DNA from: DATAGF01 sp963813355
Lineage (GTDB): Bacteria > Actinomycetota > Thermoleophilia > Miltoncostaeales > Miltoncostaeaceae
DNA length: 64,000 nt
Reading direction: 5' to 3'
Assembly: GCA_963813355.1 (NCBI GenBank)
Contig: CAWEYS010000029.1
Location: forward strand, 186,001 to 250,000
Positions 52,068 to 59,917 of the stretch are shown here, in pieces (the first letter of the stretch is position 1; every line of letters starts with the position of its first letter). The translations under genes and the position numbers were made by a program. Below the pieces are notes generated by a model. That model worked only from the letters and a program-made list of their open reading frames with translations, was not told the DNA's origin and did not search any database.

Positions 52068-54578
52068 CTACGACTCGCTCGAGCCGGCGGGCGACTCCTC
52101 GGCCGCCCCGCCCGCGGTCGCGCCGACCGCCTGAGGCTCGGGCTCCTGGATCACGAGCTTCATCTCCTCTCCGTCCCGATCGACGATGACCGTGCTCCCC
52201 TCCGGGAAGCCGCCGGACAGCAGCTGGTCGGAAAGGGGGTCCTCGATCAGGCGCTGGATCGCCCGGCGCAGCGGCCGCGCCCCCATGGTGGGGTCGTAGC
52301 CCTGCTCCACGAGCAGGTCCTTCGCCTCGTCGGTCAGACGCATCGCGAGTCCGTGCTCGCTCATCTGGTTCTGCAGCCGCACCAGGAGCAGATCGACGAT
52401 CTCGGTGATCTCCTCCTTCGTCAGCTTGTGGAAGACGATGACCTCGTCGATGCGGTTCAGCAGCTCGGGCCGGAAGACCCGCTTCAGCTCGCCCATGATC
52501 CGCGACTTCATGTCGTCGTACGACATGCCGGTCTCGTCGGTGACGGAGAACCCGAGCGGGGTGCTGCGGGAGATCGTCGCCGCCCCGATGTTCGAGGTCA
52601 TGATCAGGATCGCGTTGCGGAAGTCGACCGAGCGGCCCTGGGCGTCGGTGAGGCGCCCGTCCTCGAGGATCTGCAGCAGGATGTTGAAGACCTCGGGGTG
52701 CGCCTTCTCGACCTCGTCGAGGAGGATCACCGAGTACGGCTTGCGCCGCACCTGCTCGGTGAGCTGCCCGCCCTCGTCGTAGCCGATGTAGCCGGGCGGC
52801 GAGCCGACCAGCCGCGAGACCGCGTGCTTCTCCATGTACTCGGACATGTCGACCTGGATCAGCGCGCTCTCGTCGCCGAACAGGAACTCGGCCAGGGTCC
52901 GCGCCAGCTCGGTCTTCCCGACGCCCGAGGGGCCGAGGAAGATGAACGAGCCGGACGGCCGCTTGGGGTCCTTGATGCCGGCGCGCGCGCGGCGGATCGC
53001 CCGCGAGACCGCGGTGATCGCCTGCTGCTGGCCGATGACCCGCTTGTGGAGCTCGTCCTCCATGCGCAGCAGCTTCTGCGTCTCGGCCTCGGTGAGCTTG
53101 AACACCGGGATGCCGGTCCACATCGAGACGATGTCGGCGATCTCCTCCTCGCCGATCTGCGCCCGCGGGCCGCCCTCGTCGCTCTTCCACTGCTCCTCGA
53201 GCTCGCGCTTCTTGTTGGTGAGGCGGCGCTCCTTGTCGCGCAGGTTCGCGGCCTTCTCGAACTCCTGCGCCTCGATGGCCGCCTCCTTCTCCTTGCGGAC
53301 CTGGTCGATCTCCTCCTCGAGCTCGCGGTAGGTCGGCGGCGCGGTCATGGTCTTGATCCGCATGCGCGACGACGCCTCGTCGATGAGGTCGATGGCCTTG
53401 TCCGGCAGGAAGCGGTCGGAGATGTAGCGGTCCGCGAGGTTCGCCGCGGCGGCGAGCGCCTCGTCGGTGATCGTGACGCGGTGGTGGGCCTCGTAGCGGT
53501 CGCGGAGCCCGCGCAGGATCTGCTCGGTCTCCTCCTGGCTGGGCTCGTCCACGTTGATCTTCTGGAAGCGCCGCTCGAGCGCCGAGTCGCGCTCGAGGTA
53601 CTTGCGGTACTCGTCCAGGGTGGTCGCGCCGACGGTCTGCAGCTCGCCCCGGGCGAGGGCCGGCTTGAGGATCGAGGCCGCGTCGATCGCGCCCTCGGCC
53701 GCGCCCGCGCCGACCAGGTTGTGGAGCTCGTCGATGAACAGGATGATGTCGCCGCGCTGGGTGATCTCCTTCATCACCTTCTTCAGGCGCTCCTCGAACT
53801 CGCCGCGGTACTTCGAGCCGGCGACCAGGGCCGCGAGGTCGAGGGTGTAGATCTGCTTGTTGCGCAGCAGCTCGGGAACCTCGTTGGTGGCGATGCGCTG
53901 GGCCAGGCCCTCGATCACGGCCGTCTTGCCCACGCCGGGCTCGCCGATCAGCACCGGGTTGTTCTTGGTGCGCCGCGAGAGGATCTGCATGACCCGCTCG
54001 ATCTCGTTCTGGCGCCCCACGACCGGGTCGAGCTTGCCCTCGGCGGCGAGCTTGGTGAGGTTGCGGCCGAACTGGTCGAGCAGCTTGCTCGACTTCTTGT
54101 CGCCGCTCTGGCCGCCCGAGCCCTGACCCTGCTGGCGCCGGCCGGGGCCGGACAGCATGCGGATGATCTCGTTGCGGATCTTCTCGGAGTCGGCGTCGAA
54201 GTCGGCCAGGATGCGCGCCGCCACGCCCTCGTTCTCACGGACGAGCCCGAGCAGGATGTGCTCGGTCCCGATGTAGTTGTGGCCGAGCGAGAGCGCCTCC
54301 CGCAGCGCCAGCTCGAGCACCTTCTTCGCCCGCGGGGTGAACGGGATCTGCCCGGACGTGACCTCCTCGCCCGACCCGACGATGCGGATGACCTGGGCGC
54401 GGACCTCCTCCACCGTGATCTCGAGGCCCTCGAGCACGCGGGCCGCCAGGCCCTCCTCCTCGCGCAGGAGACCCAGGAGGATGTGCTCGGTCCCGATGTA
54501 GTTGTGCTTGAGGGTGCGCGCCTCTTCCTGCGCCAGCACGACGACCTGGCGCGCGCGCTCCGTGAACCTTTCGAACAT
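52068..54578 (-). CDS. clpC: ATP-dependent Clp protease ATPase subunit ClpC
   Basis: 836 aa. Unfolds substrates for ClpP. Two Clp_N repeats (MFERFTERARQVVVLAQEEA, KHNYIGTEHILLGLLREEEG, LGHNYIGTEHILLGLVRENE), AAA+ domain 1 with GEPGVGKTAVIEGLAQRIAT, UVR middle domain (EFEKAANLRDKERRLTNKKR), AAA+ domain 2 with FLGPSGVGKTELARTLAEFL, arginine-finger region, ClpP-docking LGF loop (STPLGFSVTDETG), and C-terminal D2-small. Tail is acidic. The 437 nt upstream hold no CtsR heptad repeat that I can see. Confidence 0.98.
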   Translation of the reverse strand: MFERFTERARQVVVLAQEEARTLKHNYIGTEHILLGLLREEEGLAARVLEGLEITVEEVRAQVIRIVGSGEEVTSGQIPFTPRAKKVLELALREALSLGHNYIGTEHILLGLVRENEGVAARILADFDADSEKIRNEIIRMLSGPGRRQQGQGSGGQSGDKKSSKLLDQFGRNLTKLAAEGKLDPVVGRQNEIERVMQILSRRTKNNPVLIGEPGVGKTAVIEGLAQRIATNEVPELLRNKQIYTLDLAALVAGSKYRGEFEERLKKVMKEITQRGDIILFIDELHNLVGAGAAEGAIDAASILKPALARGELQTVGATTLDEYRKYLERDSALERRFQKINVDEPSQEETEQILRGLRDRYEAHHRVTITDEALAAAANLADRYISDRFLPDKAIDLIDEASSRMRIKTMTAPPTYRELEEEIDQVRKEKEAAIEAQEFEKAANLRDKERRLTNKKRELEEQWKSDEGGPRAQIGEEEIADIVSMWTGIPVFKLTEAETQKLLRMEDELHKRVIGQQQAITAVSRAIRRARAGIKDPKRPSGSFIFLGPSGVGKTELARTLAEFLFGDESALIQVDMSEYMEKHAVSRLVGSPPGYIGYDEGGQLTEQVRRKPYSVILLDEVEKAHPEVFNILLQILEDGRLTDAQGRSVDFRNAILIMTSNIGAATISRSTPLGFSVTDETGMSYDDMKSRIMGELKRVFRPELLNRIDEVIVFHKLTKEEITEIVDLLLVRLQNQMSEHGLAMRLTDEAKDLLVEQGYDPTMGARPLRRAIQRLIEDPLSDQLLSGGFPEGSTVIVDRDGEEMKLVIQEPEPQAVGATAGGAAEESPAGSSES

Positions 54579-55015
54579 CGGGGTTCCCCTTCCTACTCAC
54601 CCGAGCCCGAAGACGCGAAAGCGCGCCGGCGGGGAACGACGGGCGAAAGAACATGTGCGGGAGGTCGAGGGCAGGACCCGCGGAGGACGCGCCGGACGTG
54701 CGAACCCGCGGCTGAGAAGATCATGGTGATCGGTTTCCCGAGGTGGTCGAACTCTAGCACGGAGACCCCTCCGCCCCGCCCCCGGGCGAGGGGTGCTCGG
54801 CTCATCCATCATCGCGGCGTAAGCGCGCCGCCGCGCCCCCCGAACGGGCGGCTCCGCCGCGCCCCGTCCCGCCCGATCCCGCCGTTCCTCATGGGGTGAT
54901 GATGACGGGGCCGCCGGACACCGGCCGCGACCCCGCCACGGCGCCGCCGGGAATACGGCCCGCCGGCTCGGCGTCTCCCCCTCCGATGCGGTCAACAGCG
55001 AGGAGGAGGTACGAC
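54579..55015. other. clpC upstream region, no gene recognised
   Basis: 437 bp. The minus strand holds a candidate -10 TAGAGT near 54752-54757 for clpC, with no clear -35 and a long leader. The plus side ends in the ribosome site GAGGAGGAGGT of the next small gene. No RNA gene or repeat is evident. Confidence 0.4.
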
Positions 55016-55159
55016 GTGCACCCGATGGCGATCTACCCGCCCGTCCGGCAGCTCGACGACCACGACGCCCGCGTGCGGGCGCAGTGGTACCGCGGCGACG
55101 ACGGGGTGGTGCCGAGATGGTGGGCGCCCGCGCGGTGGCGCGGAGCCCGGAAGGCCTAG
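55016..55159 (+). CDS. small WYxGD-family protein (copy A)
   Basis: 47 aa, GTG 55016 after GAGGAGGAGGT, a near-perfect ribosome site. Sequence: IYPPVRQLDDHDARVRAQWY, RGDDGVVPRWWAPARWRGAR. The core RVRAxWYxGDxGxxxxxWxAP is shared with the protein at 58431, and YPPVRQLD with the degenerate copy at 58663. I know no named family. Tryptophan-rich, basic, too short for a membrane helix. Followed at once by the rpsR relic. Confidence 0.6.
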   Translation: MHPMAIYPPVRQLDDHDARVRAQWYRGDDGVVPRWWAPARWRGARKA

Positions 55160-55213
55160 CGGACCTTCCGGTCCTGGTCCGGGTACGGCAGCGCGCCGCG
55201 AGCGGATCTTGCC
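55146..55213 (-). pseudogene. relic of the 3' end of rpsR
   Basis: A 47-bp block (55146-55192) matches the C-terminal codons and stop of the intact rpsR at 58777-58823 with one mismatch (protein LPYPDQDRKVR). It continues directly into 21 bp (55193-55213) identical to 58895-58915 (GKIRSRR). The 71 bp between them in rpsR are missing, which breaks the frame. So this is a dead duplicate in the same orientation, 3.6 kb away. Confidence 0.85.
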
Positions 55214-55267
55214 GCGACAGCGGCAGTGAAGCGCAGCGCTTTCCGCGTGAGCGCCGGACGCGGCCGC

Positions 55268-55273
55268 TAGCGT
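55268..55273 (+). promoter_or_regulatory. -10-like TAGCGT of a probable leaderless transcript
   Basis: TAGCGT ends 6 nt before ATG 55280 of the LuxR-type regulator gene. Confidence 0.4.
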
Positions 55274-55279
55274 TGGCCG

Positions 55280-57984
55280 ATGCTGCTCGGCCGGGAGCGC
55301 GAGTGCGGGCTGATCGACGGCCTGCTGGAGCGCGCCCGCTCGGGCGCGGCGGGGGTCCTGCTCGTGCTGGGCGAGGCCGGGATCGGCAAGACCGCGCTGC
55401 TCGACTACGCGGCCGAGCGCTCAACCGACATGACGACCGTGCGCGCGTCCGGGATCGAGTCGGAGGCGGAGCTCGACTTCTCGGCCCTGTTCGACGTCTG
55501 CCGGCCGCTGCTCCACCACATGGGCGAGCTCGCGGAGCGCCAGCGCGACGCCCTGGCCGCCGCGCTCGGGGTCGGCCCCGGCAAGCCGGTGACCGCTTCG
55601 CCGTGGGCGCGGCGACGCTCTCGCTGCTCGCCGCGGCCGCGGAGGACGCGCCCGTGCTGGTCCTCCTCGACGACGCCCACTGGTTCGACGCCGCCTCGGC
55701 GGACGCGCTGCTCTTCGCCGCCCGCCGGCTCGGCGCCGAGCGCGTGGCCGTGCTCGTGACCGCACGGGAGGGCGACTCCGAGGCCTTCGATCGACCCGCC
55801 TTCGAAAGGCTCTCGCTCACGGGCCTCGACCGCGACGCGGCGGCGGCCCTGCTGGCCGCCGGGGCCGGGCAGGAGGTCTCGCCGGACGTCGCCGAGCGTC
55901 TCCGCGAGGCCAGCGGCGGCAACCCGCTGGCGCTGGCCGAGCTCTCGGCGCTGCTGCCCGTCGGCCAGCTGCGGGGTGCCGAGCCGCTCGCCGATCCCCT
56001 GCCCGTGGGAGCGACCGCGGAGCGGCTGTACGGCGGGCAGGTCGCGCGCCTCCCCGAGGACGCTCGGCGCGCCCTCCTGGTCGCGGCCCTCAGCTCCTCG
56101 CCCGCGCCCGAGCCAGTGGTGGAGGCGCTCCGGCTCCTGGGGGTCAACGAGCGCTCGCTGGAGCCGGCCGAGGACGCGGGCCTGCTGGGCGTCGCGGGCG
56201 GCGCGATCGCCTTCCGCCACCCACTGGTCCGCTCGGCGGTCGTCCACGGCGCGCCGCCCTCCGAGCGGCGCCGCGCGCACCGCGCCCTCGCGGACGCACT
56301 CGCCGGCCGGCGGCCCGAGGAGCGCGCCTGGCACCTGGCGGCGGCGGCGCTCGGTCCGGACGAGGACGCCGCGGCCGCGCTCGCCGAGGCGGGCCGGCGG
56401 GCGCGGGCGCGCAGCGGCTGGGGCTCGGCGACCCTCGCCCTGGAGCGCTCGGCCCGCCTGACCCCCGATCCCGCGGCCCGCGCGCGGCGTCGGCTCGAGG
56501 CGGCCGAGTCGGCGCAGGTCGCCGGGCGGACCGAGCTGAGCCTCGCGCTGATCGAGGAGCTGCTGGCCGGGGAGGGCCCCGAGGCGGTGCGGGCCGCGGC
56601 GGGGCGGCTGCGCAGCCGCATCGAGCTGCACTCCGGCGATGTCGCCCGGGCGCTCGAGGGCCTCATGGAGGGCGCCGACCGCCTCGGGAGCGAGGATCCC
56701 GCGGGGGCGATCGACCTGCTCGCCGACGCGGTTGAGGGCGCGGAGCTCCGAGGGGAGCCGCGCCGGGCACTCGACGCCGCGGCCCGCGCCGGAGCGATCG
56801 CCCCCCCCGACGGCCCGGCCCGGTTCGCCGCCGAGGTCGCCCTCGGCCAGGCGCATCGCCTGGCCGGCCCGTGGCCGGAGGCGCGGGGGCACCTCGAGGC
56901 GGCGCTCGGCCTGCTGGCCGGCAGCGTCGGGCTCCAGGCGAGCATCCGGTCCCTGGTCCGCGGCGCGCGTGCCGCGCGCTGGCTCGGGCGCATCCCCGAG
57001 GGCCGGGAGCTCGCGGACCGCGGCATCGAGCTCGCCCGCGCCGAGGGTGCGTTCGGTCCGCTCGCTCACGCGCTGGAGGCGTCGTCCGGGTTCGCCGCCC
57101 GCACCGGCCGCTGGCCCGAGGCCTACGCACGGGCGTCCGAGGGGCTCGAGCTCGCGCGCGAGAGCCGCTGCGCCTGGGCGTCGACGAGGTGCCTCGAGCA
57201 GCTCGCCTGGCTCGACGCGGTCCAGGGAGGCGAGGAGCGCTGCCGCGGCCACGCCGACGAGGCGCTGGAGGTCGCGGGGCGCGCCGGGATCGTCAGCGAG
57301 CGCGGACGGCTCGCCCTGGGCCTGCTCGCGCTGGGGCGCGGGGAGGCGGCGGAGGCGGGCCGCATCTACGACGCGTTGGACTGGGCCACCCTGAGCCAGG
57401 CCGACGGCGATCGCCTCGCGGACCCGGTCGAGGCCTGGGTCCGGGGCGGGCGGCTGGACGAGGCGCGGGCTGCGTACGAGCGGTCCCCCGTGCCGGAGAC
57501 CGACCCACGCGCCCTGCGGTGCCGCGGCCTGCTGGCGGGCGACGACGACTTCGAGGCGCCGTTCCGCGCCGCGCTGGAACAGCACGCCGTCGAGGACGCG
57601 TTCGGTCTTGCGCGCACGCGCCTCTGCTTCGGCGAGCGCCTCCGGCGGGTCGGCCGCAGGATCGACGCCCGCGGGCCGCTGCGGGCCGCCCACCAGGCGT
57701 TCGAGCGCCTCGGCGCGCGGCCGTGGGCAGAGCGGGCGGCCGCCGAGCTGCGCGCCAGCGGCGAGCGGCTCGGCCGCCGCGAGGCGCGCGCGGGCGAGGA
57801 GCTGACCCCCCAGGAGCTGCAGGTGGCCCTCCACGTGGCCGAGGGCAAGACGAACAAGGAGGTCGGCGCCGCCCTGTTCCTCAGCCCCAAGACGGTCGAC
57901 TTCCACCTGCGCCGGGTCTTCCGGAAGCTCGGCCTGCGGTCGCGGCGGGAGCTGATGAAGCACCTCGCCGCGGCGCAGGGCTAG
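55280..57984 (+). pseudogene. LAL-type LuxR regulator (AAA ATPase plus HTH), frameshifted once
   Basis: About 900 aa when repaired. N-terminal frame: LLGRERECGLIDGLLERARS and Walker A VLLVLGEAGIGKTALLDYAA, up to ALGVGPGKPV near 55588. The continuation GDRFAVGAATLSLLAAAAED, Walker B VLVLLDDAHWFDAASADALL, long TPR-like helices and the LuxR HTH (LTPQELQVALHVAEGKTNKE, SPKTVDFHLRRVFRKLGLRS) lie in the next frame. One extra G in CCGGTGAC restores the whole. Sequencing error or inactivation. Flanked by the small WYxGD genes. Confidence 0.85.
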
Positions 57985-58430
57985 GCGCCGCGCCGGGCAC
58001 CCGCCCGAAGCGGCGCAGCGCGCCCGCCAGGCAGCCTCGCCGCCCATGCGCTCACCCGCTGGACAGCTCGCAGGGCCCGCGAACCGCGTTCTTCGCCCGC
58101 CGGGTCGCCGTCGCGTTCGGGCAGGACGCGGTCCTCGGCCAGAACCTGGCGCCGTGAGCGCCGTCGCGACGGGTTCCCGCGCCCGCCAGGCCGACCTGCG
58201 CCGTGATGCGCCCGAGGCCTACCGCGCCCTCGCCGCGCTCACGCGGGCTGAGGCCAGGGAGCCGTCGATGGCCGGCCCGGTGTGGTCTCCGCCCCGGCCG
58301 CGAGCGAACCGGCGGGGGCGGGCACGACCGCGGCTCGTGCCGGGCGCCGCGCTAGGCATCTGCGGGAAGCGAGCACGGGGCCGGCGGACAAAGATCGTTA
58401 GCGCACGTCCAACACCCGGAGGAGACGGCC
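57985..58430. other. region of gene remnants
   Basis: 446 bp without an intact gene. A stretch at about 58155-58260 encodes ARQADLRRDAPEAYRALAAL TRAEAR, similar to the start of carboxymuconolactone-decarboxylase/AhpD-like proteins, and then loses resemblance. Just before it, FFARRVAVAFGQDAVLGQNL looks like a protein end. Both may be decayed genes. Confidence 0.35.
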
Positions 58431-58598
58431 ATGTATACGAACTTTCACGGTATCGACGCCCCTGAGCAGCTCGTGCTGACGCCCGAGCGCCCGCAGCGCA
58501 GGCCCGGGGGCCGGGTCGGCGCCCGCGTGCGTGCGCATTGGTACGTCGGCGACACGGGCCGTCCCGCGATGCGGTGGGCGGCTCCCGGCTCGCCCTGA
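58431..58598 (+). CDS. small WYxGD-family protein (copy C)
   Basis: 55 aa with GGAGGAG 8 nt before ATG 58431. MYTNFHGIDAPEQLVLTPER, then PQRRPGGRVGARVRAHWYVG and DTGRPAMRWAAPGSP. The core ARVRAxWYxGDxGxxxxRWxAP aligns with copy A at 55016 over about 22 residues, with a different N terminus. Unknown function; the strong ribosome site and conservation of only the core argue that it is translated. Confidence 0.6.
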   Translation: MYTNFHGIDAPEQLVLTPERPQRRPGGRVGARVRAHWYVGDTGRPAMRWAAPGSP

Positions 58599-58662
58599 CC
58601 CACGACGGCCCGGCGGCGATCGCCGCCCGGCCTCGACATCCAGCCAGCGAGGAGGTCTTTCC

Positions 58663-58790
58663 ATGTACCCCCCGGTTCGACAGCTCGACAGCCCCGCACT
58701 CCGCCTCAGGGCGCGTCGGCGGGCCGGTCGCGAGTAGCCCGCGCGCCTGCGGTGGAGGCCCTTCGGGTCGGCGTGACCCGGAGGGCCTAG
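58663..58790 (+). pseudogene. degenerate WYxGD-family copy (copy B)
   Basis: GAGGAGGT precedes ATG 58663. The frame gives MYPPVRQLDSPALRLRARRR, then stops at 58737 after 24 residues. Copy A has YPPVRQLD at its start and ARKA-stop at its end; here another frame ends TRRA-stop at 58790, at the same place relative to rpsR. The WYxGD core is not visible in any frame. Probably a decayed sibling of copy A. Confidence 0.55.
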
Positions 58791-59062
58791 CGGACCTTCC
58801 GGTCCTGGTCCGGGTACGGCAGCAGGCCCATCGTCCGGGCGCGCTTCACGGCCGACGAGACGAGCGACTGCTGCCTCCGCGACAGACCCGTGATGCGCCG
58901 CGAGCGGATCTTGCCCCGCTCGCTGACGAACCGGCGCAGCGAGGGGTAGTTCTTCCAGTCGATCTCCTCGAGCGAGAGCTGGGGCCGCCGCTTGCGCTGG
59001 GCGGGTGCCCCGCCCTTGCGCCCCTTGGCCTTCGATCGCGCCCTGCCCCGTGGCTTCGCCAT
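58787..59062 (-). CDS. rpsR: 30S ribosomal protein S18 (zinc-free type)
   Basis: 91 aa. Basic N-terminal extension (AKPRGRARSKAKGRKGGAPA), then the S18 core: LSLEEIDWKNYPSLRRFVSE, GKIRSRRITGLSRRQQSLVS, AVKRARTMGLLPYPD. The N-terminal Cys pair of zinc-binding S18 is absent, so this is the C-minus form. It is not next to rpsF, ssb or rplI, the normal rpsR neighbours, suggesting a second, possibly zinc-starvation paralogue, though no Zur site was seen. Its 3' end is duplicated at 55146. Confidence 0.93.
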   Translation of the reverse strand: MAKPRGRARSKAKGRKGGAPAQRKRRPQLSLEEIDWKNYPSLRRFVSERGKIRSRRITGLSRRQQSLVSSAVKRARTMGLLPYPDQDRKVR

Positions 59063-59125
59063 CCGCTCCTCTGCCCTTCTCGCTCCGGATCAGCGCGGCA
59101 GTGTACCAGCCTAGCGCCAGCCAGC

Positions 59126-59356
59126 GGCCTCTTAGCGGGGCCGGCGGAGGCCATATGCGCCCTGGCCGGGCGCCTATGTGGACCGGCGGCACCGGCTTCG
59201 CCGGGGACGGCCGCCGGGACACGCACCTCACGAGCGAGCCCGCTGCGCAGTGGTGTTGACCTTTCCGGCGCCGTCCCCGCGCGAAGGCCGGTGCGCCGGT
59301 CTGCCGGAGGCCCCGGCCAGGGGCCGGAGGCGCGCTTGCCGGCCCGCTAAGAGGCC
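59126..59356. repeat. inverted-repeat element (MITE-like or long hairpin)
   Basis: Terminal arms GGCCTCTTAGCGGGGCCGG (59126-59144) and CCGGCCCGCTAAGAGGCC (59339-59356) are inverse complements apart from one extra G. They enclose 194 bp that contain further short palindromes such as CGCCCTGGCCGGGCG. No ORF or target-site duplication is obvious. It fills most of the 312-bp gap between rpsR and the CsbD gene. Confidence 0.55.
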
Positions 59357-59374
59357 CGGCATCAGCGCTCTGTC

Positions 59375-59560
59375 TCATCGTCCCTTGAGGCCCTCGCGGA
59401 AGCTCGTCGATCGTGTCTCGCGGACGATCTCGCCCGCCTGGCGCGCCTTCCCGGCGATCTTCTCCTCGCGGCCCTCGGCCTCGAGGTCCTCGTCGCCAAG
59501 GCGCTTGCCCAGGTCCTCCTTCGCCTTGCCGGCCTGCTCCTTCGCCTTGCCGGAGCTCAT
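59375..59560 (-). CDS. CsbD family stress protein
   Basis: 61 aa. SSGKAKEQAGKAKEDLGKRL, GDEDLEAEGREEKIAGKARQ: alternating Gly/Lys/Ala/Glu helices of the CsbD family, small hydrophilic general-stress proteins of unknown mechanism. ATG 59560 overlaps the stop of the preceding 34-residue gene (ATGA). Third gene of a CsbD-small-CsbD operon. C terminus ends FREGLKGR, longer than in the sister copy. Confidence 0.9.
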   Translation of the reverse strand: MSSGKAKEQAGKAKEDLGKRLGDEDLEAEGREEKIAGKARQAGEIVRETRSTSFREGLKGR

Positions 59561-59661
59561 CGGCGCGCCAGACCAAGCAGGCCGCGGGCCCGCTGGCGCA
59601 CGTAGCGCTTGCCGATCCTCCAGGTCACCAGCCCGAGGCCGGCGTAGAGCGTCCGCTTGAT
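59557..59661 (-). CDS. 34-residue basic protein between two CsbD genes, apparent ATC start
   Basis: Frame KRTLYAGLGLVTWRIGKRYV followed by RQRARGLLGLARR. Related short proteins starting MKRxLYAGLG occur near CsbD genes in actinobacteria (from memory). There is no ATG/GTG/TTG before the sequence; ATC at 59661 is 7 nt after AGAGG and 1 nt after the upstream stop TGA. The stop overlaps the ATG of the next CsbD gene, a coupling that argues for translation. GTG further inside would leave only 23 residues. Confidence 0.55.
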   Translation of the reverse strand: MKRTLYAGLGLVTWRIGKRYVRQRARGLLGLARR

Positions 59662-59662
59662 G

Positions 59663-59848
59663 TCAGCGCCTCTTCGCCGCGTCCTTGAGGTCCTCGGCGG
59701 CGTCCTTGATCTTCTCGCCGGCCTGGCGCGCCTTGCCGGCGGCCTGGTCCTTGCGGCCCTCGCGCTTCTGGTCCTCGTCGCCGCGGATGGCGCCGAGCGC
59801 CTCCTTGGCCTTGCCCTTGGCCTCACGCGTCTGTCCGGAGTCCGTCAT
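59663..59848 (-). CDS. CsbD family stress protein
   Basis: 61 aa. MTDSGQTREAKGKAKEALGA, DEDQKREGRKDQAAGKARQA, EKIKDAAEDLKDAAKRR. Typical CsbD: a chain of amphipathic, Lys/Glu/Ala-rich helices with DxxxxxGKxxQAxGK spacing. First gene of the small operon that contains the 34-residue protein and a second CsbD. Usually controlled by general-stress sigma factors, but no promoter motif was found here. Confidence 0.9.
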   Translation of the reverse strand: MTDSGQTREAKGKAKEALGAIRGDEDQKREGRKDQAAGKARQAGEKIKDAAEDLKDAAKRR

Positions 59849-59917
59849 CGCCGCCTCCCGGGTCGGGGACCGTCCACGGGCAGCGTTCCCGACCGGCGGG
59901 ACCCCGAAACCGGGCGC

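Noticed and set aside
52068..55015. CtsR-type regulation of clpC
   Set aside because: No GGTCAAA heptad pair is visible upstream, and no ctsR or mcsAB genes are adjacent.
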